From NCBI GenBank assembly GCA_963712995.1, contig CAVQKH010000017.1, forward strand, positions 1-64,000: 64,000 nt of DNA. The letters are read 5' to 3'. Positions 16,410 through 25,408 of the stretch are shown here, piece by piece. Below the pieces are notes generated by a model. That model was not told where the DNA came from and did not search any database. It saw only the letters and a list, made by a program, of their open reading frames with translations. The stretch is from GCA-003244245 sp963712995 (GTDB lineage Bacteria; Actinomycetota; Actinomycetes; Mycobacteriales; Pseudonocardiaceae). Numbering within the stretch: the stretch's first letter is position 1; each line of letters opens with the position of its first letter. A program made the position numbers and the translations under genes.

Positions 16410-17774
16410 ATGGAACGCCCGGAGCCGCGGACCCTGCTGGAGCGGCTGGTCCAGCAGGGTGATCGCACTCTGGAAGAGATCTGCGAGGACTTCGAACGGT
16501 GCGCCCGGCACCACAACGAACGAGGCGCGACTCTGTCCCTGCGCCAACTCGGCCGCTGGATGACCGGAGCGGTGACAAACGCCCGCCCCGCCTCTAGACG
16601 AGTAGCACAACACCTCTGGGGCCATGACTTCAAGAAACTACTCGGCCCACCGGATGCCAGTACCCAGATCGTATCGTCGGCGGGGAAAGCCGCATCCGTT
16701 GTGCAAATCATCTCGAGACAAGAAGCTCGACAGGAAAACGGGACGTTTCTCGCGTCCTTACAGGAGGAGGTCATGATGGCCGCCGAGGAGTCGGCTCGGT
16801 TTGTTCGCCGGGCAGGCGTCACCGTCACTCCAGAAGTGCTCGAACAACTCGACACAGACGTGAAGATGCTGGCTATGGAATACCGTCGACGCTCGCCGTA
16901 TGCTAGTTTCCGGCCGCTGGCGGGGTTACGCCGAGATGTCTTCGACATGATCGACCGGCATCCGCAGCTAACACATCTGCCCGGTCTTTATCGGGTGGCC
17001 AGTCAGCTCAGTGCCCTGCTGGCGCACGCGAGTTTCGAGCTTGGTCAGCCGGATGCCGCTGATAGTCATGCGCGCACGGCGTTGCTGTGTGCCGACCTCG
17101 CGGGCGACGACACTCTGCGCCCCTATATCCGTTGGGTGCAGTCTTGCGTGGCGTATTGGCGCAGTGACTACCGGGATGCGGCCGACCTGGCTCAAGGCGG
17201 GCAGAGTTTCGCCGGTAAGAGCAACGATCTCTTGCGGTTGGCGAGTCAAGAAGCGCGTGCGCTGGCCGCTACCGGGGATGAACGCGAGGCCGACCGCGCC
17301 TTGGGAGTCGCCACAAATGCCCGAGATCATGCCACCGAAGGCACCCGTCCTGTGGGTCATTTCTATTTTCCGCCAGGTGTAGCCGCGTATAACGCCAGCG
17401 ACGCGAGGCTGGCACTGGGTGGTGAGGCCAACGCTCGGCTTGCCATCTCAGTAGCCCAGGAAGCACTGGAGTTGTTTACTACTCCAGAAGGCGGGCACTC
17501 GCCGGATAACGTTGCCATCGCCCAACTCGACCTCGTCACCGCGCAGCTCGCGCTCCATGACCTGGACGGGGCAAGTGAACATGCCAAAGTGGTACTGCAA
17601 CTACCCAGCGAGCACCGGACCGCATCGATCATCAAGCGTATAGCGAAGATCGATCAGACACTCGCCGGTGAAGCATTCGACAAGGCGACTTTGGCGAGTG
17701 ATCTCCGCGAGCAGATCGCCGTATTCACCGCGTATCCAGCAGCGCGCGATCTGCCGCCACTCACCATTCCGTAA
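16410..17774 (+). CDS. TPR-type transcriptional regulator-like protein
   Basis: 454 residues. The first 80 residues are a compact charged domain (LLERLVQQGDRTLEEICEDF, then LSLRQLGRWMTG) resembling the DNA-binding region of actinobacterial HTH-TPR regulators. From about residue 170 tetratricopeptide-like helices follow: YRVASQLSALLAHASFELG, DSHARTALLCADLAGDD, RWVQSCVAYWRSDYRDA. Such proteins often control nearby gene clusters. It lies between hypF and the 3' end of the hydrogenase operon, but no evidence ties it to hydrogenase control. The start is ATG 16410; CGGAGG is nearby upstream. Confidence 0.7.
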   Translation: MERPEPRTLLERLVQQGDRTLEEICEDFERCARHHNERGATLSLRQLGRWMTGAVTNARPASRRVAQHLWGHDFKKLLGPPDASTQIVSSAGKAASVVQIISRQEARQENGTFLASLQEEVMMAAEESARFVRRAGVTVTPEVLEQLDTDVKMLAMEYRRRSPYASFRPLAGLRRDVFDMIDRHPQLTHLPGLYRVASQLSALLAHASFELGQPDAADSHARTALLCADLAGDDTLRPYIRWVQSCVAYWRSDYRDAADLAQGGQSFAGKSNDLLRLASQEARALAATGDEREADRALGVATNARDHATEGTRPVGHFYFPPGVAAYNASDARLALGGEANARLAISVAQEALELFTTPEGGHSPDNVAIAQLDLVTAQLALHDLDGASEHAKVVLQLPSEHRTASIIKRIAKIDQTLAGEAFDKATLASDLREQIAVFTAYPAARDLPPLTIP

Positions 17775-18115
17775 CGAGACTGAATGCCCTGCCAGGTCGC
17801 TGTCTGCGGGTCGATTCGCGACTGTACCGAGGAGGATGAGGATAAGCTGCGGCGTCCTGCTCGCTGTGTCGGATGCGTTCGGCCAGCTCGCGGACTTGGG
17901 TTTCCAGCACAGCCACGCGCGTCTCCAGGTCGTCGGGCTGAGCCACGACCGGGCAGCCTACCGGCACCGACGTTTCGGGCCTGGCATTCCCTGGTGAGCG
18001 CGCTGCGCCCGATCTCCCCGGCCAGTCCGGCCCTGGAGTCGAGGCCCAGGTAACGCTTGGCTCGGTGCGTGACAAGCCATGCCCGCACACTCCAACGGGG
18101 GCTGGGCAGCATTTG
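17775..18115. other. 341 bp gap with a short coiled-coil remnant on the minus strand
   Basis: A GTG at 17946 on the minus strand opens 61 codons to 17761, beginning VAQPDDLETRVAVLETQVRE. This start resembles small coiled-coil proteins common in actinobacteria, but after about 32 residues the sequence diverges into a Pro/Arg-rich tail that overlaps the regulator's last codons. It is best seen as a truncated copy. The rest of the gap has no recognisable gene. Confidence 0.4.
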
Positions 18116-19186
18116 TCAGGGCCTGCGTGTCCAGTTGGATGGTGGGGCGGCGCCGCGGTTCATCGACCAGGTGACGCCGCCGAGACGACCCTCCTGGACC
18201 GACTCGGGTGGGCGCTGCTGGTAGAGCTTGGAGAGTTCGGCTGTAGCGTCGTGGCCCTGGTTCATCGTCACGCAGGGGATGCGGTAGGCACAGCGTGCGC
18301 AGACTTCCGGCGCGGGGCTGGGATAGATATCGAGGTTCTCGCTGGTGGTAGTGCGGACCTCGGCGGCCAGGTCCAGCCCAGCTGCCGCGAGTTCGGCCTC
18401 GCTACGCCGTATCAGGGTGCGGCGGAACGCATCGGTGCCTTCGGCGTGCAACCGTTCGCCTGAAACTGTGCCGCTGCGGGCGTACATCCGGCGATGACGC
18501 ACCTGAGTGCGTCCGGTAGCAGGCAGGGGAGCCTGCACTTCCAGCTCACCGGCGTTCGCCCGGATCTCGTTGTACATGGTGCCCGAAATCTGCATCCCGA
18601 GGTAGAACTGTGGCCATGCCCAGACCCACGCGATCGTCTCTTCATCCAGCTCAAGCAAGTCCCGATCGGCCCACTCCCCGGCGACCAGCCGGTGCTGGAC
18701 AACCCAGTATGCGTCGTCGGAGTCGATGACCAGCAGGTCGACGCGGCCGTAATAGCGGATCTCGTCATTGGCGGGGGTCAGGAGATCGACGCCAGGCCGC
18801 GCCGGGTCCGGAACGTTGACCTCGAAGTCGGTGGCAACGCGGATGGGAGTGAAGTGGTCGACCGAAGGCGCCCATGCGGCGTAGGCGTCGAGCAGGGCAT
18901 GGGCCCAGTCCAACGCCTCTTTCCGAACCTGGTCATCAACCCCGGTCTGGCCATGCACCGAGCGGTCCAAGGCCTGGTGTACCAGGGGCGCCACGATGGC
19001 CCTGTCCCACTCCCACATTCCGGGGAAGTAGTACACCGCGAGCGCGTCGCGCAGCGCCTGATCCAGGTTGATCGAGCCGCGTCGAGAGATCGGCTCGAGG
19101 TTTTGCCGGTTACGCGAACTCAAATCCCATTCCCGGCGGCAGCGCTTGAACGCCGTCCGGTCGGATGCGTCGATGCGGTAAACCAT
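18116..19186 (-). CDS. PD-(D/E)XK-like iron-sulfur protein with a degenerate active site
   Basis: 356 residues. The layout matches RecB/Cas4-type nucleases stapled by a 4Fe-4S cluster: Cys16 (FKRCRREW) near the N-terminus and Cys296, Cys299, Cys305 (CARCAYRIPC) near the C-terminus. Core motifs are Glu122 in DFEVNVPD, Asp150 in GRVDLLVI and a QxxxY-like PQFYLGMQ around 193. At the D/E-x-K site, however, the sequence reads WVVQHRLV: Gln164 replaces Glu/Asp and Arg166 replaces Lys. It is the last gene of the hydrogenase operon region, 41 bp after the 96-aa gene. A DNA-related or a scaffold role is open; nuclease activity looks doubtful. Confidence 0.7.
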   Translation of the reverse strand: MVYRIDASDRTAFKRCRREWDLSSRNRQNLEPISRRGSINLDQALRDALAVYYFPGMWEWDRAIVAPLVHQALDRSVHGQTGVDDQVRKEALDWAHALLDAYAAWAPSVDHFTPIRVATDFEVNVPDPARPGVDLLTPANDEIRYYGRVDLLVIDSDDAYWVVQHRLVAGEWADRDLLELDEETIAWVWAWPQFYLGMQISGTMYNEIRANAGELEVQAPLPATGRTQVRHRRMYARSGTVSGERLHAEGTDAFRRTLIRRSEAELAAAGLDLAAEVRTTTSENLDIYPSPAPEVCARCAYRIPCVTMNQGHDATAELSKLYQQRPPESVQEGRLGGVTWSMNRGAAPPSNWTRRP

Positions 19187-19227
19187 CGCACCTCAACTCA
19201 ATGCCCGGGACCTCGCCTGCCGGTGAT

Positions 19228-19518
19228 TCAGTGGCCGTGCGGCCAAGGGTCATCCGCCGACCAGCGGCAACGATCATGACCCCCGGCCGCCGCGTCCATC
19301 TCGGCGAACAGGTCATCGAAGAACGCCGACACATCGTCGCGGTGGTGTTCCTGCCACCCACCGTAATAAATCCAGGCATCCGGCAGCGACTCATCCGGCT
19401 TAGGTATAGGCAGTGCCCCATCGGCACCGACCCGCTTCACCGCATAGCTCTCGCCCCGGCGCTCGATGTAGACAACCTCACCGGGCTCGGGCCAATCGGC
19501 CACGATCTCGGTGATCAA
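19228..19518 (-). CDS. 96-aa hypothetical protein in the hydrogenase operon
   Basis: Probable TTG start at 19518 (VITEIVADWPEPGEVVYIER, first residue Met). It is acidic with Trp/Asp-rich stretches (PDAWIYYGGWQEHHRDD, FFDDLFAEMDAA). No known domain recognised. It lies 41 bases after hypE and 41 bases before the iron-sulfur PD-(D/E)XK-like gene on the same strand, so it is likely co-transcribed. A GTG six codons in is an alternative start. Confidence 0.55.
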   Translation of the reverse strand: MITEIVADWPEPGEVVYIERRGESYAVKRVGADGALPIPKPDESLPDAWIYYGGWQEHHRDDVSAFFDDLFAEMDAAAGGHDRCRWSADDPWPHGH

Positions 19519-19559
19519 CTCATTCCGATTCAGTGGACCTCACCTCGCACCGTGCTCAA

Positions 19560-20762
19560 TCAGCAGATCCGCGGCAGCGGATCGCCGACGAGCAGATCAA
19601 TAATTCGAGTGCCGCCGAACCCGGTCTTGAGCAGGACCAGTCCGGGCGGATCCTCGGCGACGCGGCCGACCGCCCTCGCCCCTGCGCCGAGTGGATGCGC
19701 CTGCAGCGCCGCTACTGCGGCGTCCGCCGCACCAGGGTCGACGATCGCCACGATGCGTCCCTCGCAGGCGACGTAGAGCGGGTCGATGCCCAGCAGCTCG
19801 CACGCGCCGCGGACCGCTGGGCGCACCGGAACCGACTCCTCATCGACCACCACGGCCACGCCCGCGGCGGTGGCCACCTCGTTGAGGATCGTCGCGACCC
19901 CACCCCGGGTGGCATCGCGCATCGCCCGGACGTCCGGGCCCACCGCGTCGAGCAGTCCTTGGACCAGCTCGTGCACCGGCGCGGTGTCGGAGACCAGATC
20001 GGCCTCCAGATCCAGCTCACCACGCTCCAGCATGATGGTGATGCCGTGGTCGCCCACTGGTCCGGACACGATCACCACATCGCCGGGACGGGCGGTGGCC
20101 ACACCCAGGTTCAGCCCGCCGGTGATCAACCCGATCCCGGCGGTATTGATGTAACAGCCGTCCCCTTTGCCGCGCTGCACGACCTTGGTGTCGCCGGTGA
20201 CGATCGAGACCCCGGCGGCGGCCGCGGCCGCCGCCATCGACGCCACGATCCGCCGCAGGTCCTCGACCGGGAATCCCTCCTCCAGGATGAACCCGGCCGA
20301 CAGATGAGCTGGTCGCGCCCCTGAGACGGCCAGATCATTGACGGTGCCGTTGACAGCGAGGTCCCCGATGTTCCCACCGGGGAAAAACAGCGGCGACACC
20401 ACGTAGGAGTCCGTGGTGAAGGCCAGCTGTGCTTCGCCGGCTGTCACCGTCGCGGCGTCTTCCAGTGGCTCCAGCAGGGGATTGCGGAAGGCATCCAGGA
20501 AGATCGCCTCGATCAGCGACTGGGTGGCCTTACCCCCGGCACCGTGCGCCAAGGTGATGAGTTTCTCCCGCACCCGGGGACGGGCCCGCCGGGCCCGCTC
20601 GATGCGTTCGAGCACCAGCTGCTCCCGGCCGGTGTGCTCCGTTCCGGGCGTGGCATGCGCCGGGTATCCCGCCGCGTCCTCGTCGTGTTTGGCAACGCTG
20701 TGCTCGGCGACGGCGGCCTCCGCCCAGTCAGCCCGCTGCTGAGTGGTGTCCTGATGCGTCAT
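19560..20762 (-). CDS. hypE: Hydrogenase expression/formation protein HypE
   Basis: 400 residues ending PLPRIC. The last residue Cys400 is the one that HypF carbamoylates and that is then dehydrated to a thiocyanate, the donor of CN ligands. The PurM-like ATP-binding fold is recognisable in LITLAHGAGGKATQSLIEAI, GGNIGDLAVNGTVNDLAVSG and RDATRGGVATILNE. Residues 1-65 form a non-conserved Asp/His/Glu-rich extension before the usual start. The ATG overlaps the hypD stop by four bases. Confidence 0.95.
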   Translation of the reverse strand: MTHQDTTQQRADWAEAAVAEHSVAKHDEDAAGYPAHATPGTEHTGREQLVLERIERARRARPRVREKLITLAHGAGGKATQSLIEAIFLDAFRNPLLEPLEDAATVTAGEAQLAFTTDSYVVSPLFFPGGNIGDLAVNGTVNDLAVSGARPAHLSAGFILEEGFPVEDLRRIVASMAAAAAAAGVSIVTGDTKVVQRGKGDGCYINTAGIGLITGGLNLGVATARPGDVVIVSGPVGDHGITIMLERGELDLEADLVSDTAPVHELVQGLLDAVGPDVRAMRDATRGGVATILNEVATAAGVAVVVDEESVPVRPAVRGACELLGIDPLYVACEGRIVAIVDPGAADAAVAALQAHPLGAGARAVGRVAEDPPGLVLLKTGFGGTRIIDLLVGDPLPRIC

Positions 20763-21907
20763 GCCCTGCTGCCCTCAATACTCACTTCGCGGACCCGCTG
20801 ACGGCTGAACCGGCCGAAGTTGTAGTACGCCGCACACGCTCCCTCTGAGGAGACCATGCAGGTACCGATCGGAGTCTCAGGCGTGCAGGCGGTCCCGAAC
20901 ACCTTGCATTCCCACGGCTTGAGGACGCCCTTGAGCACCTCGCCGCACTGGCAGGCCTTCGGGTCGGCGACCCGCACACCGGGCAGGGTGAAAAGCCGCT
21001 CCGCGTCGAAGGTCGCGTAACGCTCCCGGACCTGCAGCGCAGAGTGCGAGATGAAGCCGAGCCCACGCCATTCGAAGTAGGGACGCAGCTCCATCACCTC
21101 ACCCACCGCCCGCAGCGCCACCGTGTTGCCGTCCCACGGCACCACCCGGGAGTACTGGTTCTCCACCTCGCAGCGTCCCTCGGCCAGTTGCTGGAGCAAC
21201 ATGTACACCGATTGCAGGATGTCCAGCGGCTCGAAGCCCGCTGTGACCAGTGGTTTGCGGTATTCGGAGGCGATGAACTCATACGGGCGGCAACCAATGA
21301 CGGTTGAGACATGCCCGGGACCGATGAACCCGTCCAACCGCAGGTCGGGAGAGTCCAGAATGGCCTTGATCGCCGGGATGATCGTGACATGGTTGCAGAA
21401 GATCGAGAAATTCTCGATCTTCTCCGCCGCCGCCCGCAGTACGGTCATTGCGGTCGACGGCGCGGTGGTCTCGAACCCGATCGCCATGAAAATCACATGC
21501 TTGTCGGGGTTCTGCCGGGCGATCTTCAGTGCATCCAGCGGCGAATAGACCATCCGGATGTCGGTGCCGGCGGCCGAGGAATCGAAGAACGACCCTCGCC
21601 CGCCGGGTACCCGCATCATGTCACCGAAAGACGTCATGATCACATCTGGCTGTTCGGCCAGCGCGATCGCGTCGTCCACCCGACCCATCGGAATCACGCA
21701 CACCGGGCACCCTGGCCCATGAACCAGGCTGATCGACTCCGGAAGGTAGTCCTCCAGCCCGTGCTTGTAGATGGTGTGCGTGTGCCCACCGCAGACTTCC
21801 ATGAATTTGTAATGCCTGCCCGGCTCGCACAACGCCGCGATCTTGGCGGCCAGTGCACGGGCCTTTTCGGCATCCCGGTACTCGTCGACGAATCGCATAC
21901 CGCTCAC
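20759..21907 (-). CDS. hypD: Hydrogenase formation protein HypD
   Basis: 382 residues carrying a 4Fe-4S cluster. MEVCGGHTHTIYKHG, GPGCPVCVIP and the C-terminal Cys set CQCGEVLKG...FGTACTPETPIGTCMVSSEGACAAYY are the family's hallmarks. HypD assembles the Fe(CN)2CO unit on a HypC-HypD complex. It overlaps both hypC and hypE by four bases, so the three are translated together. Confidence 0.96.
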   Translation of the reverse strand: MSGMRFVDEYRDAEKARALAAKIAALCEPGRHYKFMEVCGGHTHTIYKHGLEDYLPESISLVHGPGCPVCVIPMGRVDDAIALAEQPDVIMTSFGDMMRVPGGRGSFFDSSAAGTDIRMVYSPLDALKIARQNPDKHVIFMAIGFETTAPSTAMTVLRAAAEKIENFSIFCNHVTIIPAIKAILDSPDLRLDGFIGPGHVSTVIGCRPYEFIASEYRKPLVTAGFEPLDILQSVYMLLQQLAEGRCEVENQYSRVVPWDGNTVALRAVGEVMELRPYFEWRGLGFISHSALQVRERYATFDAERLFTLPGVRVADPKACQCGEVLKGVLKPWECKVFGTACTPETPIGTCMVSSEGACAAYYNFGRFSRQRVREVSIEGSRA

Positions 21908-22185
21908 TGCCTTTCGTCAATCCGCGACTCAAGCAGCGCGGCGATCTCATCCTCGTAGGCCTGTCCGATGCCTATCAAGAAATCCATCGCTGCCTTGGCC
22001 TCCTGTTCGTCGATCTTAGATAGCGCGAAACCGACGTGAATCAAAATCCAGTCACCAGGAACAGGCGGATCATCGGTCAACAAACCGATATTGATCGCGC
22101 GTTTGACCCCACTGACATCGACCCTGGCCAGATCGGGCTGGTCGGGCAGGATCTCGATCACCTCGCCCGGGATGCCGAGGCACAT
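21904..22185 (-). CDS. hypC: Hydrogenase assembly chaperone HypC
   Basis: 93 residues starting MCLGIPGEVIEI, with the essential Cys2. GGAGGT lies eight bases before ATG. It ferries the Fe(CN)2CO unit to the large-subunit precursor and forms a complex with HypD. A second HypC-like gene lies at the head of the operon (30000-30227), so the locus has two chaperones that may have different partners. Confidence 0.95.
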   Translation of the reverse strand: MCLGIPGEVIEILPDQPDLARVDVSGVKRAINIGLLTDDPPVPGDWILIHVGFALSKIDEQEAKAAMDFLIGIGQAYEDEIAALLESRIDERQ

Positions 22186-22213
22186 GAGCTCTTACCTCCG
22201 TGGTGGGAGTAGG

Positions 22214-22327
22214 TTACATATCGCTAATCTGCTTGTAGCGAGCCACGTCCTTCGATACCTGCACCGCTACAGTGACCAGGCCGATCGCTGACCCCCAGAA
22301 AATCAGCCGACGCACCAGACGGAACAT
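22214..22327 (-). CDS. 37-aa membrane peptide (DUF6893-like, tentative)
   Basis: ATG at 22327 gives 37 residues: FRLVRRLIFWGSAIGLVTV is a single membrane segment after two Arg, followed by a charged tail ending RYKQISDM. AAGGAAG and AAGGGA lie just upstream. Short one-segment peptides of this appearance occur beside actinobacterial group 1h hydrogenases; I believe this is DUF6893, from memory. Its first 104 bases overlap the 3' end of the protease gene in another frame. It might anchor the enzyme to the membrane, but that is inference. Confidence 0.55.
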   Translation of the reverse strand: MFRLVRRLIFWGSAIGLVTVAVQVSKDVARYKQISDM

Positions 22328-22817
22328 TCCCTTCACTTCCTTCCTTGTCGGTGAGCAAATCCAGAACCACCCCGACAGCCCTGTCGACGGCTTCGGCGAC
22401 GGTCGTGGACAACCCGATACCTTCCTCGGTGCTGACCGGTTCACACCCGACCAGTAAGGTCCGTCCCGCGCTACCGCCGAGGTTGTCCAACAGCGCGAGT
22501 ACCGCGTCGGGAGTCATCCCGTGCGCGTCGACAGCTGACGGCTCGATTCCCGGCACGTCGCCGGATCCGATCTCGAGCACGTAGACCGTTCCCGGCTCGC
22601 CGCCACGTGACACGGCGTCGAGCAGGATGGTCGTGTCCGGGGCCAATTCCAGGAGGTCGTAAGCCAAGTGCATCCCGCGGATTCCGTAGTCGACGACTTG
22701 TACCCCGTCGGGCAGCGGCTCCGCGGTGAGCCGTCGTGCCAGCTCGACGCCGAATGCGTCGTCGCTGAGGAAGATGTTGCCGATTCCGGCCACCATGGTT
22801 GTCGTCACTGTGGTCAT
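22224..22817 (-). CDS. Hydrogenase maturation protease (HyaD/HupD type)
   Basis: 197 residues. Family signatures are MVAGIGNIFLSDDAFG (first nickel ligand Asp), LLDAVSRGGEPGTV (second Asp) and VDAHGMTPDAVL (His). The enzyme would remove the 23-residue tail after His577 of HhyL once nickel is in place. The conserved part ends near residue 163. The last 34 residues read through the 37-aa membrane-peptide gene and are unlike the family, so the functional C-terminus may be earlier. Overlaps the 433-aa gene upstream by four bases. Confidence 0.88.
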   Translation of the reverse strand: MTTVTTTMVAGIGNIFLSDDAFGVELARRLTAEPLPDGVQVVDYGIRGMHLAYDLLELAPDTTILLDAVSRGGEPGTVYVLEIGSGDVPGIEPSAVDAHGMTPDAVLALLDNLGGSAGRTLLVGCEPVSTEEGIGLSTTVAEAVDRAVGVVLDLLTDKEGSEGNVPSGASADFLGVSDRPGHCSGAGIEGRGSLQAD

Positions 22818-24115
22818 GGCTTCATGTCCAGCGGTTTGAGCTCGTCGGGGGCGAAGTAGCGGAACCTGCCATGCGCGGCTGAAATCTCCGCACCCGGATC
22901 ATCGTTGATGGTGACCGCGACGTGAGTGTTCCCGTCGACATCGAGCAGCACCGCGGCGACGGTGGCGGTGCGTCCTTCGAGGAACATGTCCTGGGCGTCT
23001 GCCCGGCGTGACCCTGGCATGAGCAGCACCTGACTGCCCTTGGCCACCTCGACCCCGGCGATGGTCACGCTGTCGGTCTCCGGATCCACCGAGGAGTCCG
23101 CGGCGGGATCCCACCACGGGGTGCCTGGGGTGGTGATCGTCTCGATCGGGTCCGGCTCTTTTCGGGTGGCAGGAGTCTCCCCGAGATAACGGATTGCGCC
23201 ATGCAGCTTGTCGAGCATTTCCGGCGGCATCGAGTCGACCCGGTCCATCAGCTTGCGGGCCCGCTCGTCGGTGGCCCGCGCCTCGGCCTTCTCCGCATCG
23301 GTGAGCGTCATCGTGCGGAGCGTGAGAATCTCGTCGATCTCGGTGCCGTCGAACAACTCGCCCGGACTCTCCGGCGCGATCATCGGGTAGTCGTAGAGGA
23401 TGATCGGCGAGATCAGCAGCACATCACGGCGCCCCGCTTCACCGATCATCACCGGCCAGATGCGTTCGTTGCGGCAGGCCTGCGCGGCGGGCTTGGCCCA
23501 CTCCGGCGGGTCGATCAAGGAGATGAACTCTCCGCCGGTGACCGCGACCACGGTGTGTGCGGCGATCAACGAATGGCGCAGCGCCAGGTGCCGCTCGGCC
23601 GCCGCATCGGCCCACTGCGCGGTGTTGGCGACCTCGATGCCGAGTTGCAGTACGCCGTAGGGACCCTCCAGCAGCTGCGCGGACAACCGGATCTCACCGG
23701 TGAGCGGCCAGCGCTCGCGCGTGACGCCCTCGGTGGTCTCGGTACCTCCGGGAATGCCGACCGGGATCACCTGCGTGGTGTCCAACAATTCGGAGACCTG
23801 CAACACCGAGTCGACCTCGTGCTCCACGGCCTCGTCGAACTCGGGTACCGGGCCACCCCCGCCGCTGCGGTGCTGCAGTTGCAGGAACCGCAGCCGCAGG
23901 TGCAGTACCGGATCAGCACCGGGCTCCAGCAGGCACTCACTGTGTGAGGTGTCGTGTTCACCGTGGCCGGCGGCGGCGTAGGCAGGGGGAACCAGCACAC
24001 CCCACTGCCAGCGGACCTGGTTCTTGCGCGACGACGCCCGGTAGGGATACAGCAGGTAACCCTCGTAGAGGACCGCGTCGGCGACCTCGCGGGCGAGGTC
24101 CATCGAGGTTGTCAT
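22814..24115 (-). CDS. 433-aa hydrogenase-operon protein of unknown function
   Basis: Coupled to its neighbours by four-base overlaps at both ends. The N-terminal third resembles a beta-rich domain (VLYEGYLLYPYRASSRKNQVRW, LRLRFLQLQHRSG). The middle includes GEIRLSAQLLEGPYGVLQLGIEVANTA. The C-terminal part carries VEVAKGSQVLLMPG and GRTATVAAVLLDVDGNTHVAVTINDDPG, reminiscent of regulatory domains fitted with a binding pocket. I do not recognise a named family. Location between the maturation protease and DUF6084-like protein makes a role in assembly of group 1h hydrogenase likely. Confidence 0.6.
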   Translation of the reverse strand: MTTSMDLAREVADAVLYEGYLLYPYRASSRKNQVRWQWGVLVPPAYAAAGHGEHDTSHSECLLEPGADPVLHLRLRFLQLQHRSGGGGPVPEFDEAVEHEVDSVLQVSELLDTTQVIPVGIPGGTETTEGVTRERWPLTGEIRLSAQLLEGPYGVLQLGIEVANTAQWADAAAERHLALRHSLIAAHTVVAVTGGEFISLIDPPEWAKPAAQACRNERIWPVMIGEAGRRDVLLISPIILYDYPMIAPESPGELFDGTEIDEILTLRTMTLTDAEKAEARATDERARKLMDRVDSMPPEMLDKLHGAIRYLGETPATRKEPDPIETITTPGTPWWDPAADSSVDPETDSVTIAGVEVAKGSQVLLMPGSRRADAQDMFLEGRTATVAAVLLDVDGNTHVAVTINDDPGAEISAAHGRFRYFAPDELKPLDMKP

Positions 24116-24765
24116 CCGCCTCCCTCCGCAGTGCGTTCCCGGGCCGCCTCGAGCACGGCGAGGACCGCGTCATCCCACGTGGGCAGGGCGCGCGCGGCTC
24201 GGAACTCGGCGAACGCGTCGATCGTGTCACGGCGTAGCCGCAGCCACCCGCTGTTGGGGTAGTGCGTGTCCATCATGTCGCGCCACACCGTTACAGGCAT
24301 ACGGTACCGGGCCTCGGCATGCCAGGGCACCTGTTCGATCCACAGCTGTTTTTCCGCATCGCCGAATATCGTCCCACTGAACAGCAGGATGAAGGGGATC
24401 TCGCCATCCTTGAGTGCGTGGAAATACCGTCCTGCGGTAACCTCCATGTCGTAGCTGCACGGCACCGACACTTCAACCTCGATGCTGTCGGTGAAGTGGG
24501 CGACGGTGGTCGAGGCTAGGGCGAACTGGAATGGCTTGAGCGTGTCACCCCAGCGTCCGCGTTCGCCGAACAGCTCCAGAAGCTTCTCGGCCTCCTGATC
24601 GCTGTATCCACGGTGGGCCGGTTCGATCCTGATCTGGGAGCGCAGTGCGATGGCTCGCACTCGCTTCCCGGCCTCCGCCTCGATCCGCAGCCGGAATATC
24701 AGTGTCGGCGCTACGGCGTAGGCCTCGGGCTTCACGTCGAGGCAGGTGAAGATCAGCTCAGCCAT
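24112..24765 (-). CDS. DUF6084-like hydrogenase-operon protein
   Basis: 217 residues from ATG 24765, which overlaps the previous gene's stop by eight bases; MAELIFTCLDVKPEAYAVAPT is the conserved start of this family as I know it, and upstream codons are not conserved. Blocks include LRIEAEAGKRVRAIALRSQI, CSYDMEVTAGRYFHAL and RDTIDAFAEFRAAR. Family members accompany group 1h hydrogenases; no biochemical role is established to my knowledge. Family name is from memory. Confidence 0.7.
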   Translation of the reverse strand: MAELIFTCLDVKPEAYAVAPTLIFRLRIEAEAGKRVRAIALRSQIRIEPAHRGYSDQEAEKLLELFGERGRWGDTLKPFQFALASTTVAHFTDSIEVEVSVPCSYDMEVTAGRYFHALKDGEIPFILLFSGTIFGDAEKQLWIEQVPWHAEARYRMPVTVWRDMMDTHYPNSGWLRLRRDTIDAFAEFRAARALPTWDDAVLAVLEAARERTAEGGG

Positions 24766-25408
24766 TGGCAGATCCCATCTCTGGAGCCACCAACTCGCTG
24801 CGTTCCCGCAGCCCGTCGAAGAACTCGTTGATCGCTGTCCACGCTTCCTCTCCGCCGTCGAAACCCTTCCAGTACATGCGGACCAGACCGACCAGCTGGT
24901 AGCAGGCGTCGATCGGGACCGCGAAGCACTCGAACCCTTTCTGTGACTTGCGCACCAGCAACGCCTCGACATCGGGTTTCAGGTCGGCCATCGTCGGTGT
25001 CGCGGCGAGCAGATCCTTCCACGCTTCCAGTGAGAGCAGTGATTCGGTCGCTCCTGCCGGGCTCGGGTAAAAAGCGACGGTCTGATCCATCGCGCTGTTG
25101 GTGAAGAAGAACGCCATCGCCACCGGAATGCCGATCGAGTCCCAGGTTGCTTCGGCCAATGGCACATCAGCGGCGTAGCGGTAGCGTTCGGGAACAGCCT
25201 TGAACCGCCCGCCAGCTGCGCCGTCCTGAGTGAACAACAGGGCGCAGGGGCGGCATGTGCACATCAGCGCACGACTTTCGATGTTCACCACGTGCCCATG
25301 CCACTCACCGATCGACTCGGCGCACATCTCACAACGCTCGCCCGGTTGCTCGGCGGGCGGCGGTGGGGAAGCGGCACCCGCCACGAAGCGCCGCAACCCC
25401 CCCTTCAT
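24758..25408 (-). CDS. DUF5947-like hydrogenase-operon protein
   Basis: 216 residues beginning MKGGLRRFVAGAAS. A zinc-ribbon-like set is formed by CEMCAES (about 26-29) and MCTCRPCALLF (about 49-55). The rest has mixed alpha/beta character with YPSPAGATESLLSLEAWKDL. I recognise it as DUF5947, a companion of actinobacterial hydrogenases. It overlaps the NifU-like gene upstream by four bases and the DUF6084-like gene downstream by eight. The metal-binding Cys are consistent with a scaffold or Fe-S-related role, which is inference. Confidence 0.7.
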   Translation of the reverse strand: MKGGLRRFVAGAASPPPPAEQPGERCEMCAESIGEWHGHVVNIESRALMCTCRPCALLFTQDGAAGGRFKAVPERYRYAADVPLAEATWDSIGIPVAMAFFFTNSAMDQTVAFYPSPAGATESLLSLEAWKDLLAATPTMADLKPDVEALLVRKSQKGFECFAVPIDACYQLVGLVRMYWKGFDGGEEAWTAINEFFDGLRERSELVAPEMGSANG

